NCBI GenBank assembly: GCA_050730755.1
Contig: JBOHNR010000008.1
Location: 62,001 to 126,000 of the forward strand
Direction of reading: 5' to 3'
DNA length: 64,000 nucleotides
Source: CAVPPA01 sp050730755
GTDB taxonomy: Bacteria > Patescibacteriota > Saccharimonadia > Saccharimonadales > UBA4665
Position 1 is the first letter of the stretch; the number at the start of each line of letters is the position of its first letter. The notes beneath the pieces are model-generated. The model was not told the DNA's origin. It made no database searches and saw nothing but the letters and a program-made list of their open reading frames with translations. Made by a program: the position numbers and the translations under genes. Of the stretch, positions 18,564 through 26,812 are shown piece by piece.

Positions 18564-19099
18564 CTGTTGGTAAAAATAAATCGAAAGTATCAAAAGACAA
18601 GCCTATTATTGACGACCCTAAGTTGGCGGAGGGCACTGAAGAGGATTTAGAGAAGGCGATCCAATTTGCTAAAAAATACCTCGAAGATTTACTGTCATTT
18701 TTAGGCCTCAATACCGATGTCCATGCCAGCCACGACGATGACGTTATCCAACTAAATGTACCAACATCGCGCCTGAACGGTTTTCTAATTGGTCAGCATG
18801 GTGACAATATGCGCTCGATACAGTTCCTAGTTGGCAGTGTTTTGAAAAACCAAAACTATAACTATAGCCGAGTAAACGTTGATATAGCTGGCTACAAACA
18901 ACAGCGGGCGGATAGACTGGTTAGAATCGCCGAAGATTGGATTAAGCAAGTCAAAACTAGCGCTCAGCCGATGGAGTTAAGGCCTATGAATGCCTCTGAT
19001 CGACGTATTATCCATAAAGTGGCCGGAGAAGCCGGCCTTTCTACCGAGTCGATCGATGAAGGGCGTGACCGGCATATTATACTTAAACCTGCCGACTAA
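18560..19099 (+). CDS. jag: Jag/KhpB-type RNA-binding protein (KH and R3H domains)
   Basis: RNA-binding partner commonly encoded after yidC; in Firmicutes it acts with KhpA in control of cell-wall growth. Seen: a KH-type domain around residues 55-115 with the GQHGDNMRSIQFL loop, and an R3H domain at about 118-179 with R-x3-H (RRIIH). The N-terminal Jag domain is short or absent, replaced by a charged stretch. Overlaps yidC by four bases and is preceded by a strong AGGAGGAG site in the yidC end. Confidence 0.9.
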   Translation: MTVGKNKSKVSKDKPIIDDPKLAEGTEEDLEKAIQFAKKYLEDLLSFLGLNTDVHASHDDDVIQLNVPTSRLNGFLIGQHGDNMRSIQFLVGSVLKNQNYNYSRVNVDIAGYKQQRADRLVRIAEDWIKQVKTSAQPMELRPMNASDRRIIHKVAGEAGLSTESIDEGRDRHIILKPAD

Positions 19100-19110
19100 A
19101 ACATTTCAGC

Positions 19111-19139
19111 TTACTTAAGGCATTTGTATGTTATATAAT
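19111..19139 (+). promoter_or_regulatory. Promoter for the ricin-B/CHAP secreted protein gene
   Basis: TTACTT at 19111-19116, 17-base spacer, TATAAT at 19134-19139. Transcription should begin near 19146, downstream of ATG 19141 and 19144, which makes ATG 19189 the more probable start of the following gene. Confidence 0.5.
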
Positions 19140-19188
19140 AATGATGCCAAAAAGCTTCCGAGCCATCAAAAACAAAAACGATCTAACT

Positions 19189-20238
19189 ATGCAGCCCTAC
19201 GCTTATACTCGATCTAGACAATCGCAGCAGCCAAACCGACGCCGGGTATCTTCTCAGCCTAGTAAGAGCCACCACGGCTTTATTATTGCTGTCGTTGTAT
19301 TTCTGGCCGTTATTTGGTGCTTTGCCTTTTTAACGATTAAAGCGCATGCCGATTCGGCCGAAATCAAATCAGGTCTTAACGGCTATTGCCTAGACGATTA
19401 CGGAAATAATACCGCCGCTGGAGCGACTGTGGACGCCTGGGGCTGTAATGGTACCCAGGCCCAGGATTGGTCTTTTAATGGTACGCTTGTTAAACACTCT
19501 GGCACTGAATGTCTAAGTGTTCAAAATAACGCCACCATTAAGGGCAGTCATGTTGTTCTTAACACTTGCAGTAATGCGCCGGGTCAGGTTTGGCTTAGAG
19601 ATAGAGGTGGTTACGCTAACCCCAATAGTGATTTATGTCTTAACGTGCCGAACTCTCAATCAGGCGTATCTCTAATAATTTCATCTTGTAACATTCTATC
19701 GCAGCCCAGTGAGCTGTGGACGCCCGTTACGGCCAATGGCACTAATCTTAGTGGCATGTCTTGTAATCGTGGCACTGAGGGCCAAAGGGTTGCCTGCTAC
19801 GCCGAAAAAGAGTGGACGATCTGGCAGTCTGGTTCACCGAGCCATGCGACACTTCTCAATCAGTACAGTGATGGCAACGGCTATGAAGAATGGTGTGCTG
19901 ATTTTGTCAGCTATATCTATAGAGAAGCCGGCCATCCGTTTACACAAGGCGAACGTGGCAACAATGGTTGGGATGAATATAATGCCAACGACATCCAGTA
20001 TATGGGCTTTACAGAACATAGCGCCGAAGGCTACAACCCGCAACCCGGCGACGTCGCTTACTTTGATTATTCGGGTGGACATGTCGAGATAGTTGTCAGT
20101 GGCGGCCAGACACCGACATTTATTTATGGCGACTCCGGTCGAATAGACCCGGCTACTGGTAACGGCGAAATGGAAGCCAATACGATTACCAGTGACGGCA
20201 ATCAGGGCCAAGTAATTTATTACCTTTCACCCAATTAA
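19189..20238 (+). CDS. Secreted protein with ricin-B lectin domain and CHAP amidase/endopeptidase domain
   Basis: Probable cell-wall-targeting hydrolase. Seen (numbering from the upstream ATG 19141): a basic N-terminus, a membrane anchor/signal at about 46-70 ending KAHADS, a beta-trefoil ricin-B domain at about 74-195 with repeated cysteine and Q-x-W-type motifs (AQDWSF, GQVWLRD, SELWTPV), and a CHAP-type domain at about 215-365 with Cys252 (EEWCADFVSYIYREAG) and His314 (GGHVEIVV). The lectin may bind wall glycans while the CHAP domain cleaves peptide. In an epibiont the target could be its own or the host's wall. The start follows from the promoter position; ATG 19141 cannot be excluded. 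Confidence 0.8.
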   Translation: MQPYAYTRSRQSQQPNRRRVSSQPSKSHHGFIIAVVVFLAVIWCFAFLTIKAHADSAEIKSGLNGYCLDDYGNNTAAGATVDAWGCNGTQAQDWSFNGTLVKHSGTECLSVQNNATIKGSHVVLNTCSNAPGQVWLRDRGGYANPNSDLCLNVPNSQSGVSLIISSCNILSQPSELWTPVTANGTNLSGMSCNRGTEGQRVACYAEKEWTIWQSGSPSHATLLNQYSDGNGYEEWCADFVSYIYREAGHPFTQGERGNNGWDEYNANDIQYMGFTEHSAEGYNPQPGDVAYFDYSGGHVEIVVSGGQTPTFIYGDSGRIDPATGNGEMEANTITSDGNQGQVIYYLSPN

Positions 20239-21122
20239 TTAGTTTGAGATTTTTTGTCGCTCAGTTTTTGCCTGGCGTGAAGGCTTAAGGTAACTACTAA
20301 AATAATTAGCAGGAAAACTAAATAGACCGAGCGATCAATGACATTAGCCACTAAAATGTGGCCGCTACTAATGTGATGCAAATGTTCGGTGAAGACTAAA
20401 AAGGCCTCTCTGATGCCAATGGCTCCAGGAGTTAACGCAACGAAGAGCGCCAAATCAGCGGCACCGGTGTAGGTTATAACTTGATGAAGGGCAATATGGG
20501 CCCTAGAACTACCGTGTAACTCAACAGCATAGATAATGATTTGGATAATAGCCTGCAAAATAACAGCCAGAACTAGGTAAGCAATATTTTTTAGACCAAA
20601 ATTAAATTCAGCTATATGAAACTTAGAACGCCTAGCATATAACCTGGCAAGGACAATTCCAGCTACGATCATTAAGATGCCAAGCGGTAGGGTATACCAC
20701 CAAGGCTGGCTGCCAAGAGAGATTAGCATTAAGCTGATAATGCCGTAGATCAAGTAGTAAAGTAATGTGATGGCTATATAATTACGGACCTTTAGGCCAT
20801 AGCACCTTTTTAAATAGTAACCCCTATAGACTGGACCGTTTTGACCCGGGATAAAGAAGTTTATGAGGAGAGTATAAGCATTGAGTAAGAAATTCTCCTG
20901 ATTTTTTATCTTGGTGCTACATAGTCTCAGGTTAGCATCGAGTACGACTAGTAAAACTCCCAGCATAACGACGTATAGCAACAGAACTACTATGATAACC
21001 CAAACTGGCGTATGGGCTAGCTGGGTTAGCAAGCTACGGTGTTTTATCAGGTAATAAACACCGAAAGATAGAGCGGCTATTAGAAGCACAATACTAACGA
21101 CTCGCCGCAGCGTTTTATTCAT
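20235..21122 (-). CDS. YbhN/LPG-synthase-like transmembrane protein
   Basis: Polytopic membrane protein of the lysylphosphatidylglycerol-synthase transmembrane/YbhN (flippase-like) family. Members translocate or synthesise modified lipids, or have unknown roles in glycolipid metabolism. Seen: seven to eight hydrophobic segments over 295 residues, the family-typical INFFIPGQNGPVYRGYYL segment and the C-terminal LTPGAIGIREAFLVF motif. No cytoplasmic aminoacyl-transferase domain follows, so it is not a full MprF. It converges with the CHAP gene with a four-base overlap and lies next to glycosyltransferases, suggesting a lipid-linked sugar role. Confidence 0.75.
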   Translation of the reverse strand: MNKTLRRVVSIVLLIAALSFGVYYLIKHRSLLTQLAHTPVWVIIVVLLLYVVMLGVLLVVLDANLRLCSTKIKNQENFLLNAYTLLINFFIPGQNGPVYRGYYLKRCYGLKVRNYIAITLLYYLIYGIISLMLISLGSQPWWYTLPLGILMIVAGIVLARLYARRSKFHIAEFNFGLKNIAYLVLAVILQAIIQIIIYAVELHGSSRAHIALHQVITYTGAADLALFVALTPGAIGIREAFLVFTEHLHHISSGHILVANVIDRSVYLVFLLIILVVTLSLHARQKLSDKKSQTN

Positions 21123-21218
21123 TTTGATTTAACTTTACAGACCTCATGACCATTAGTCTATAATTTATGACAGATTGATTCAGCTTAGATACAGTAATAG
21201 GATATTAATATAACATTC

Positions 21219-22751
21219 ATGGCGAGGATTGCAGCCGGTAAGATTTGGGCAATACTGAGTAGCCGACGTTTTTACCTATTAATTTTAGGTTTTTTCGTCT
21301 TTGAGTCAGCCTGGATTGCCCTGTCGGCCGTTTACCCCCAAGCTTTCGATGAGGACTTCCATTTTGGCCTCATCAAGCTCTATTCTCACTACTGGCTGCC
21401 GTTTCTTGCCCACCAACCACCCGGGGGTGATGCCTTTGGAGCGGTAGCTCGCGACCCTTCGTACCTTTTTCACTACCTGATGAGCTTTCCTTACCGGTTG
21501 ATAACACTCTTCACTCACAATCAAACGCTCCAGATAATTTTGCTTCGTTTTATCGATATTGTCTTCTTTGGCATCGGTTTAATTCTATTTCGTCGTATCT
21601 TACTTCGAGTTGGCGTTTCTCGGGCGCTGACTAACACGACACTTTTTTTGTTTACCCTTATCCCGGTCGTACCCCTAATTGCCGGTCAGATCAACTACGA
21701 TAATTTACTTTTCCCGCTGGTCGCCTGGAGCTGTCTGCTAACTTTTCAAGTTATAGATGAAATTAGACAAAAGAAACCGTCGGCCAAAAGTTTAATCATA
21801 TTAATCACTGTTTGTTTGCTGACTAGCCTAGTAAAGTACGCTTTCCTACCGATTTTTGCGGCCATTTTTCTGTTTGTACTCTATTTGATATTTCGAAATT
21901 ACCGATCTCAGTTTAAAAAATTCTGGCAAGAACTTTTGGATAGCTTTGGCCATCTGAACCTGTTTTCAAAGATAATCTTAATTTTAATACTCCTTCTTAG
22001 TCTTGGCATGTTTGCCGAGAGGGACGGCGTTAATCTTGTAACCTATCGTACTATCGCCCCGAATTGCAGCCAGGTCTTAAGCCTAAAACAATGCGACCAG
22101 AACAGTATTTTCTCAACCGATCTAGGGCGGCACCAAAAGGTCGTCGCCGATCCGGCCTTAGTTTCCCACGACCCGATTACTTATGTCGGCCAGTGGTTAT
22201 ATTGGATGTGGTACCGCCTATTCTTTTCTATAAATGGTCCAACTAGTAACTATGTTAATTACCCGCCGCTACCGCTACCGGCTTTAGGCGGCGCCTTGAT
22301 AGCTACCCTAGCTACCTTGGCTATCATTAGGTGGTATAAGCGTCTTTTTTATAAGAAACCTTATCTTTCGTTCCTGGCTCTAGCTAGCTTGATCTATATC
22401 TTGGCTCTTATCTTTGAAGGTTACGAGTACTACAAATACACCGGCGTTTTGGAACTAATGAACGGTCGTTATCTGTTGCCGGTACTGCTACTGCTGGGCG
22501 CTATGGCGGCACTGGCTTTTAGCTGGGCACTTCGTAACCGGATGACTTATAAACTAATTGCTGTCTTTGTAGCTTTTATTTTATTTATGCAAGGTGGTGG
22601 ATTTTTGACGTTTATCGCTAGCAGTGACTCGACCTGGTACTGGCCTAACCAAACTGTCGTCAAGGCTAACGCTGCCGTTCGCCACGTGACTAACCATGTC
22701 GTCGTCAAAGGCAAAAAGACCCCCCCCAGCCAGTTTTGGATCATTCCGTAG
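21219..22751 (+). CDS. Polytopic GT-C-like glycosyltransferase or DUF2142-type membrane protein
   Basis: About 10-12 hydrophobic segments over 510 residues. After the first segment lies an acidic motif (YPQAFDEDFHFGLIKLYSHYW) like the catalytic Asp loop of GT-C enzymes that use lipid-phosphate sugars. A large outside loop around residues 265-345 contains a Cys pair, followed by more membrane helices. Donor and acceptor are unknown. A TAATAT at 21206-21211 ends seven bases before the ATG. The last 171 bases overlap the C-terminal coding region of the opposite GT2 gene, an unusually long convergent overlap. Confidence 0.7.
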   Translation: MARIAAGKIWAILSSRRFYLLILGFFVFESAWIALSAVYPQAFDEDFHFGLIKLYSHYWLPFLAHQPPGGDAFGAVARDPSYLFHYLMSFPYRLITLFTHNQTLQIILLRFIDIVFFGIGLILFRRILLRVGVSRALTNTTLFLFTLIPVVPLIAGQINYDNLLFPLVAWSCLLTFQVIDEIRQKKPSAKSLIILITVCLLTSLVKYAFLPIFAAIFLFVLYLIFRNYRSQFKKFWQELLDSFGHLNLFSKIILILILLLSLGMFAERDGVNLVTYRTIAPNCSQVLSLKQCDQNSIFSTDLGRHQKVVADPALVSHDPITYVGQWLYWMWYRLFFSINGPTSNYVNYPPLPLPALGGALIATLATLAIIRWYKRLFYKKPYLSFLALASLIYILALIFEGYEYYKYTGVLELMNGRYLLPVLLLLGAMAALAFSWALRNRMTYKLIAVFVAFILFMQGGGFLTFIASSDSTWYWPNQTVVKANAAVRHVTNHVVVKGKKTPPSQFWIIP

Positions 22752-23729
22752 GGTCGTGATAATTGAATGATTAATTGGCTTATCGCTGTAGCGAGCGCGT
22801 CTTTGCTCTTCTAAAATGTCTTCAATCAGAGTCCGGTTTATCCGGATTAAGTTAGCCACCACACCGAGAGTAAACGAAATAAACGAGGCGTTTAGCAACA
22901 CTGTGCCGACAATTAACGACTGCAAGTGATGACTGCCAAACGGCTGTTTGTCGATGACAATAATGTACAAATAATGAATGAACGGAACTAGGCCACCGAG
23001 CAGCAGTATGACACCCAGCGTCAAAAAAACAGCGTAAGGCTTATACATGGTGTAGGCATTGAGCAGGGCAAAGATCGATTTTCTAATGTGTTCCCAAGAA
23101 GACTTAAATAGTCTTGATTCACGGGTCTTGCGGTTGGTTTTAATCTTGATAGTAGCAATCGCTAAACGTTTATAGCCGGCCTGGAGGTTAGTTTCCATGG
23201 CAAAATTAAAACGGCCGACCAAATTGAGCTTAATAGCTGCTTCTTTAGAGTAAGCCCTAAAGCCACTGGTACTATCTGGAATTTGGGTGCCGGAGGCCTT
23301 ATTCGAAACGAAGGTGCCAAGTCTTTGGAGAAATTTCTTAGTAGCTGAAAAATGCTCGATAGTGTGTACTTGGCGGTCGGCAATCACCGTATCGGCTTTG
23401 CCTTCGACGATTGGTCGTACTAGATCGTGTATACGCTCCTGGGGGTACTGATTATCTCCGTCAGTTAAGACAATAATATCGGCACCTAGCTCCAAAGCTC
23501 CCCTCATACCATCACGGAGCGACAGAGCCAGTCCGCGGTTTCTGGCGTGGTTTATGAAGTGTCTAACGCCGTTGGCTTTGGCGACTTCAACCGTTTTATC
23601 GCTTGAGCCATCGTTAATGACCAAAATATCGATATCATCAATACCCGAAATTGCTCTCGGAATTGATTTTAGGACTGTCGGTAACGTCTTTTCTTCATTA
23701 AGACAGGGGATTATGATCACTAATTTCAT
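22581..23729 (-). CDS. GT2 family glycosyltransferase (DPM/GtrB-like) with membrane helices
   Basis: Transfers a nucleotide-activated sugar, probably to a polyprenyl-phosphate, on the cytoplasmic face. Seen: GT-A fold start KLVIIIPCLNEEKTL, NDGSSDKT, the LTDGDNQYP metal-binding DxD-like motif near residue 92, STSGFRAYSKEA, then two membrane segments around 230-300. The C-terminal tail after about residue 320 is hydrophilic and unusual. It is encoded by the part that overlaps the convergent neighbour and may be a late extension. ATG 23729 has an upstream CGGAG, though rather distant. Confidence 0.8.
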   Translation of the reverse strand: MKLVIIIPCLNEEKTLPTVLKSIPRAISGIDDIDILVINDGSSDKTVEVAKANGVRHFINHARNRGLALSLRDGMRGALELGADIIVLTDGDNQYPQERIHDLVRPIVEGKADTVIADRQVHTIEHFSATKKFLQRLGTFVSNKASGTQIPDSTSGFRAYSKEAAIKLNLVGRFNFAMETNLQAGYKRLAIATIKIKTNRKTRESRLFKSSWEHIRKSIFALLNAYTMYKPYAVFLTLGVILLLGGLVPFIHYLYIIVIDKQPFGSHHLQSLIVGTVLLNASFISFTLGVVANLIRINRTLIEDILEEQRRARYSDKPINHSIITTLRNDPKLAGGGLFAFDDDMVSHVANGSVSLDDSLVRPVPGRVTASDKRQKSTTLHK

Positions 23730-23854
23730 ATAATTTTACTTTCTCCGGCTTAATTCAAATACACCACGAGCGACACTGAACTTAAGATCATTTAGCTGTG
23801 ATAAGCCTGAATCATTACTCTTATTATACCCGCATATTTTATAGCCTTAGAAAG

Positions 23855-24961
23855 TTATGACGCTTCACCTAAGATGTTCTTATAAATTGAGAGTGTCTGT
23901 TCGGCCATTCGTCGCCACGAGTATTTTTTAACTTGCGCCTGGCCTTCATTAATTAATTTTTCCCTCAGATTTGGTTTAGTTAAAACATCTGTAATAGCCT
24001 TGGTCATACTGTCGACATCAAGCGGATCAAAAAAGTAAGCGGCCTCGCCATAAATTTCTGGCAAACAGGTAGCATTGCTACTAACAACCGGCGCTCCATG
24101 AGCCATCGCTTCCAGCCCAGGTAGGCCAAAGCCTTCTGATAATGAAGGGAAAACATAGGCTGCCGTGTGTTCGTAGAGCCAGCGTAGTTGCCCGTCAGTC
24201 ACAGAACCGGTGAAATAGACATCTTTTATACCTTCCTCCTCAACCTCGCTAGCATAGTGCTTATATAGGCTGTCGCGCTTACCGGCCAGCACTAAATTTA
24301 GCTCAGGCATATCTGTTTTGAGAACGGCAAAAGCCTCAATCAGGCGATCTAAATTCTTATGAGGGTTAGGCCGGCCGACGTACATAATAAACTTTTTATC
24401 AACCAGGCCAACAATTGGCTCCGGTTCGTCTACGAACTTTTTACCAGCTTCATAAGTAACAGTAATCTTGCGGCTATTTAAGCGCATTACTCTGGCCACG
24501 TCGTCTTTAACATATTCGCTACCGGTTATGATGACTTTTGATTTATGGGCAGCAATATAGTTGACCCACCTATAAACTGATTGTTTAACCTGGAAGACCA
24601 TGCGGTTCTTGGAAGGGTTATCAAAACGAAGTGTTGTCAGGTCGTGCATTGTAGTTACGACCTTACCTTGAAACAATATCGGTTGCTGGACCATGGCGAA
24701 GTGTACTAGATCAGGACTGAGCCGGACAAGCTGCCAAAGTAGCCCTATTTGCTCGGCAAAAGTGAATTCTTTATAAGGGCAAGCAACTTTAGTAAATCGC
24801 TTACTAATCGGCTCCCAAGTTTCCATGTCTTTTGGTTTTAGTAGTACCACATAGCGATGAGATAAATCGGTATCGATTTCTTGCAGGTAATGAAGCAGTC
24901 GTTCCATATACCGGCCGGTACTAGTCCGTAATTCTCTAGCATCAATTACTATTTTTTTCAT
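23855..24961 (-). CDS. GT4 family glycosyltransferase
   Basis: GT-B fold transferase likely adding a hexose to a surface glycan. Seen: N-terminal Rossmann-like domain starting KKIVIDARELRTSTGRYM, the hinge region FIMYVGRPNPHKNLDRLIEAF near residue 195, and the C-terminal donor-binding signature FPSLSEGFGLPGLEAMAHGAPVVSS with the E-x7-E arrangement. Length 368 is normal. Similar in pattern to mannosyltransferase-type GT4 enzymes, but donor cannot be told from sequence. The start overlaps the end of the upstream GT2 gene by 20 bases, so they form one minus-strand transcription unit. Confidence 0.85.
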   Translation of the reverse strand: MKKIVIDARELRTSTGRYMERLLHYLQEIDTDLSHRYVVLLKPKDMETWEPISKRFTKVACPYKEFTFAEQIGLLWQLVRLSPDLVHFAMVQQPILFQGKVVTTMHDLTTLRFDNPSKNRMVFQVKQSVYRWVNYIAAHKSKVIITGSEYVKDDVARVMRLNSRKITVTYEAGKKFVDEPEPIVGLVDKKFIMYVGRPNPHKNLDRLIEAFAVLKTDMPELNLVLAGKRDSLYKHYASEVEEEGIKDVYFTGSVTDGQLRWLYEHTAAYVFPSLSEGFGLPGLEAMAHGAPVVSSNATCLPEIYGEAAYFFDPLDVDSMTKAITDVLTKPNLREKLINEGQAQVKKYSWRRMAEQTLSIYKNILGEAS

Positions 24962-25973
24962 TTTTTCCTCTTATTTGCCACCACCAGGTGCGCAACTTAC
25001 GTAAATTATAGGCGTTAGTTGGTAAATCGTGAGTCATCATACTCCAAATATAGTCATTGCCAACTGATTTTTGGGACTGGATAAAGCGCCGTTGCCGCCA
25101 TTTTTTAGGCATTTTACCTAGACAGGCAAGAAGGCCTTTAAAGGCTGCTAGACCATCACCCCGGCCAACAGCCCGGCCAATAAATAAGCTATAGGCTAGT
25201 AAAAACCTTGGCCAGACTGTAGATAATAATCCGCCAGGCACGTTTCTAACTAACAGCCAGGGTAAATTTTTAATCGTTTGAAAAGTCGTAAAACCTTTTA
25301 TTTTACTACTGGTTGCCCCAATTTGATGGTAGGCAATGGCTCGAGGCGTATAACAAACCTTCCAACCGGTTAACTGGGCTCGGAAGCTTAGATCGACATC
25401 TTCATAATAGGCAAAGAAATCTTCATCGAAAAGGCCAACCTTTTCAAGCATTTTTACTCGGTATAAACTGGCCCCGCCAGTGGCCGCAAATATATCGGTA
25501 TTATCGTCATATTTCGTTGATACAAGTTCACCTCGCCCTCTTGGATAAGGTAACCCCCAGACGGTGTAGGTATCACCGGTGCTATCTAGGTATTTATTGT
25601 TGGCATCAACCAGCTTACAAGTCACGATACCAATATCAGCGCGATCATCGAGAACACTTACTAAGTTCTTAAGCCAATCTTTGTCAGCTACCGCATCGTT
25701 ATTAAATAATCCGACGTAATCAAAATTATTACGGATTGCTTCGCGGATGCCGCAGTTTGCGCCACCAGCAAACCCCAAATTTGTTTGGTTAACGATTAAT
25801 CTTAAGTCTGGGTAGCTTTTCTTTAAATATTCTAATGACCCGTCTGTTGAGCCATTTTCTACTACAAAAATAGTAGATTGAACGCTTTGAGCTAATAATG
25901 ATTCCAGGCACGGCTTTAATGAATCTTTACCATTCCAATTGAGTACAATAACAGCTGTGCTTCGCATCGACAT
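24942..25973 (-). CDS. GT2 family glycosyltransferase, WbbL/rhamnosyltransferase-like
   Basis: Cytoplasmic GT-A transferase for polysaccharide assembly. Seen: AVIVLNWNGKDSLKPCLESL at the N-terminus, VENGSTDGS, the NLGFAGGANCGI motif typical of WbbL/RfbF-type enzymes, a metal-binding DDR-free LFNNDA motif near residue 92, and YYEDVDLSFRAQLTGW with the catalytic E-D-x-D pattern. About 343 residues with a helical C-terminus. First gene of the minus-strand pair with the GT4 gene. Diverges from the ABC exporter operon 34 bases away. Sugar specificity unproven; rhamnose is the usual substrate of this subgroup. Confidence 0.82.
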   Translation of the reverse strand: MSMRSTAVIVLNWNGKDSLKPCLESLLAQSVQSTIFVVENGSTDGSLEYLKKSYPDLRLIVNQTNLGFAGGANCGIREAIRNNFDYVGLFNNDAVADKDWLKNLVSVLDDRADIGIVTCKLVDANNKYLDSTGDTYTVWGLPYPRGRGELVSTKYDDNTDIFAATGGASLYRVKMLEKVGLFDEDFFAYYEDVDLSFRAQLTGWKVCYTPRAIAYHQIGATSSKIKGFTTFQTIKNLPWLLVRNVPGGLLSTVWPRFLLAYSLFIGRAVGRGDGLAAFKGLLACLGKMPKKWRQRRFIQSQKSVGNDYIWSMMTHDLPTNAYNLRKLRTWWWQIRGKNEKNSN

Positions 25974-25995
25974 GAATCAATTCTTCTTCTATAAT
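25967..25995 (+). promoter_or_regulatory. Promoter of the ABC glycan-exporter operon
   Basis: TCGACA at 25967-25972 (one mismatch to TTGACA), a 17-base spacer and a perfect TATAAT at 25990-25995. Transcription would start near 26002, giving a leader of only about six bases before ATG 26008. The -35 lies over the start of the divergent GT2 gene. Confidence 0.6.
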
Positions 25996-26007
25996 ACCCT
26001 ATAACAG

Positions 26008-26811
26008 ATGTTCAAACGCATATTTTCAAAGCGGAATCGCGTCCTGCTTGCCGAGCTGGTCCGTACTGATTTCAAGCTTCGTTATCAAGGATCAATTCTT
26101 GGTTATGCGTGGTCGTTACTGCGTCCATTGCTTATCTTTTTAATTCTGTATGTCGTCTTTGTGAAATTCTTGAAGCTCGGCACGGGTGTACCTCATTACC
26201 CGGTTTATCTGTTATTTGGTATTGTCATCTGGAATTTTTTTGTTGAAATGACATCCCAGAGTTTAACTTCTATAGTTTCACGCGGTGAGCTAATACGTAA
26301 GATCAGTATTCCACGCTGGATAATTATACTTTCTACTAGTATGGCTGCATTGATTAACCTGGGCCTTAACTTAATAGTGGTAACTGTCTTTATGTTTATA
26401 AACCACGTTGAATTACTTAATTCAACGATATTTTTGCCACTGATCTTACTCGAAGTTTATATATTAGCGCTGGGACTATCATTTCTTTTATCGGCTTTAT
26501 TCGTCAAATTTCGTGATCTAAGCTATATCTGGGAGGTTATTCTACAGGCTGGCTTTTATTTAACACCAATACTTTACCCCTTGTCTAGAATCCCTGGTTT
26601 AACATTTCAAAAATTTATCATGATCAATCCCATGGCTCAAGCTATACAAGATGCACGGTACACAACTATTACTCATTCCACGGTAACTGTTTATAGGTTA
26701 TTTGGAAGCGAATATTATAAATTTATACCATTTGTTGTGGTTGTAGTAGTAGCTACTATTGGCGTTTTCTATTTTAGAAAACAATCCAAATATTTTGCGG
26801 AGGATATCTAG
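26008..26811 (+). CDS. wzm: ABC-2 type polysaccharide exporter permease (Wzm-like)
   Basis: Membrane half of an ATP-driven exporter that moves a completed polyprenyl-linked glycan across the membrane. Seen: cytoplasmic amphipathic start with LVRTDFKLRYQGSILGYAWSL, the family signature, six hydrophobic segments over 267 residues, and the ABC-2 permease pattern FYLTPILYPLSRIPG near residue 190. It is followed one base after its stop by the matching ATPase gene. It starts a plus-strand operon reaching 32072. Predicted from family and pairing; the carried glycan is unknown. Confidence 0.9.
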   Translation: MFKRIFSKRNRVLLAELVRTDFKLRYQGSILGYAWSLLRPLLIFLILYVVFVKFLKLGTGVPHYPVYLLFGIVIWNFFVEMTSQSLTSIVSRGELIRKISIPRWIIILSTSMAALINLGLNLIVVTVFMFINHVELLNSTIFLPLILLEVYILALGLSFLLSALFVKFRDLSYIWEVILQAGFYLTPILYPLSRIPGLTFQKFIMINPMAQAIQDARYTTITHSTVTVYRLFGSEYYKFIPFVVVVVVATIGVFYFRKQSKYFAEDI

Positions 26812-26812
26812 A

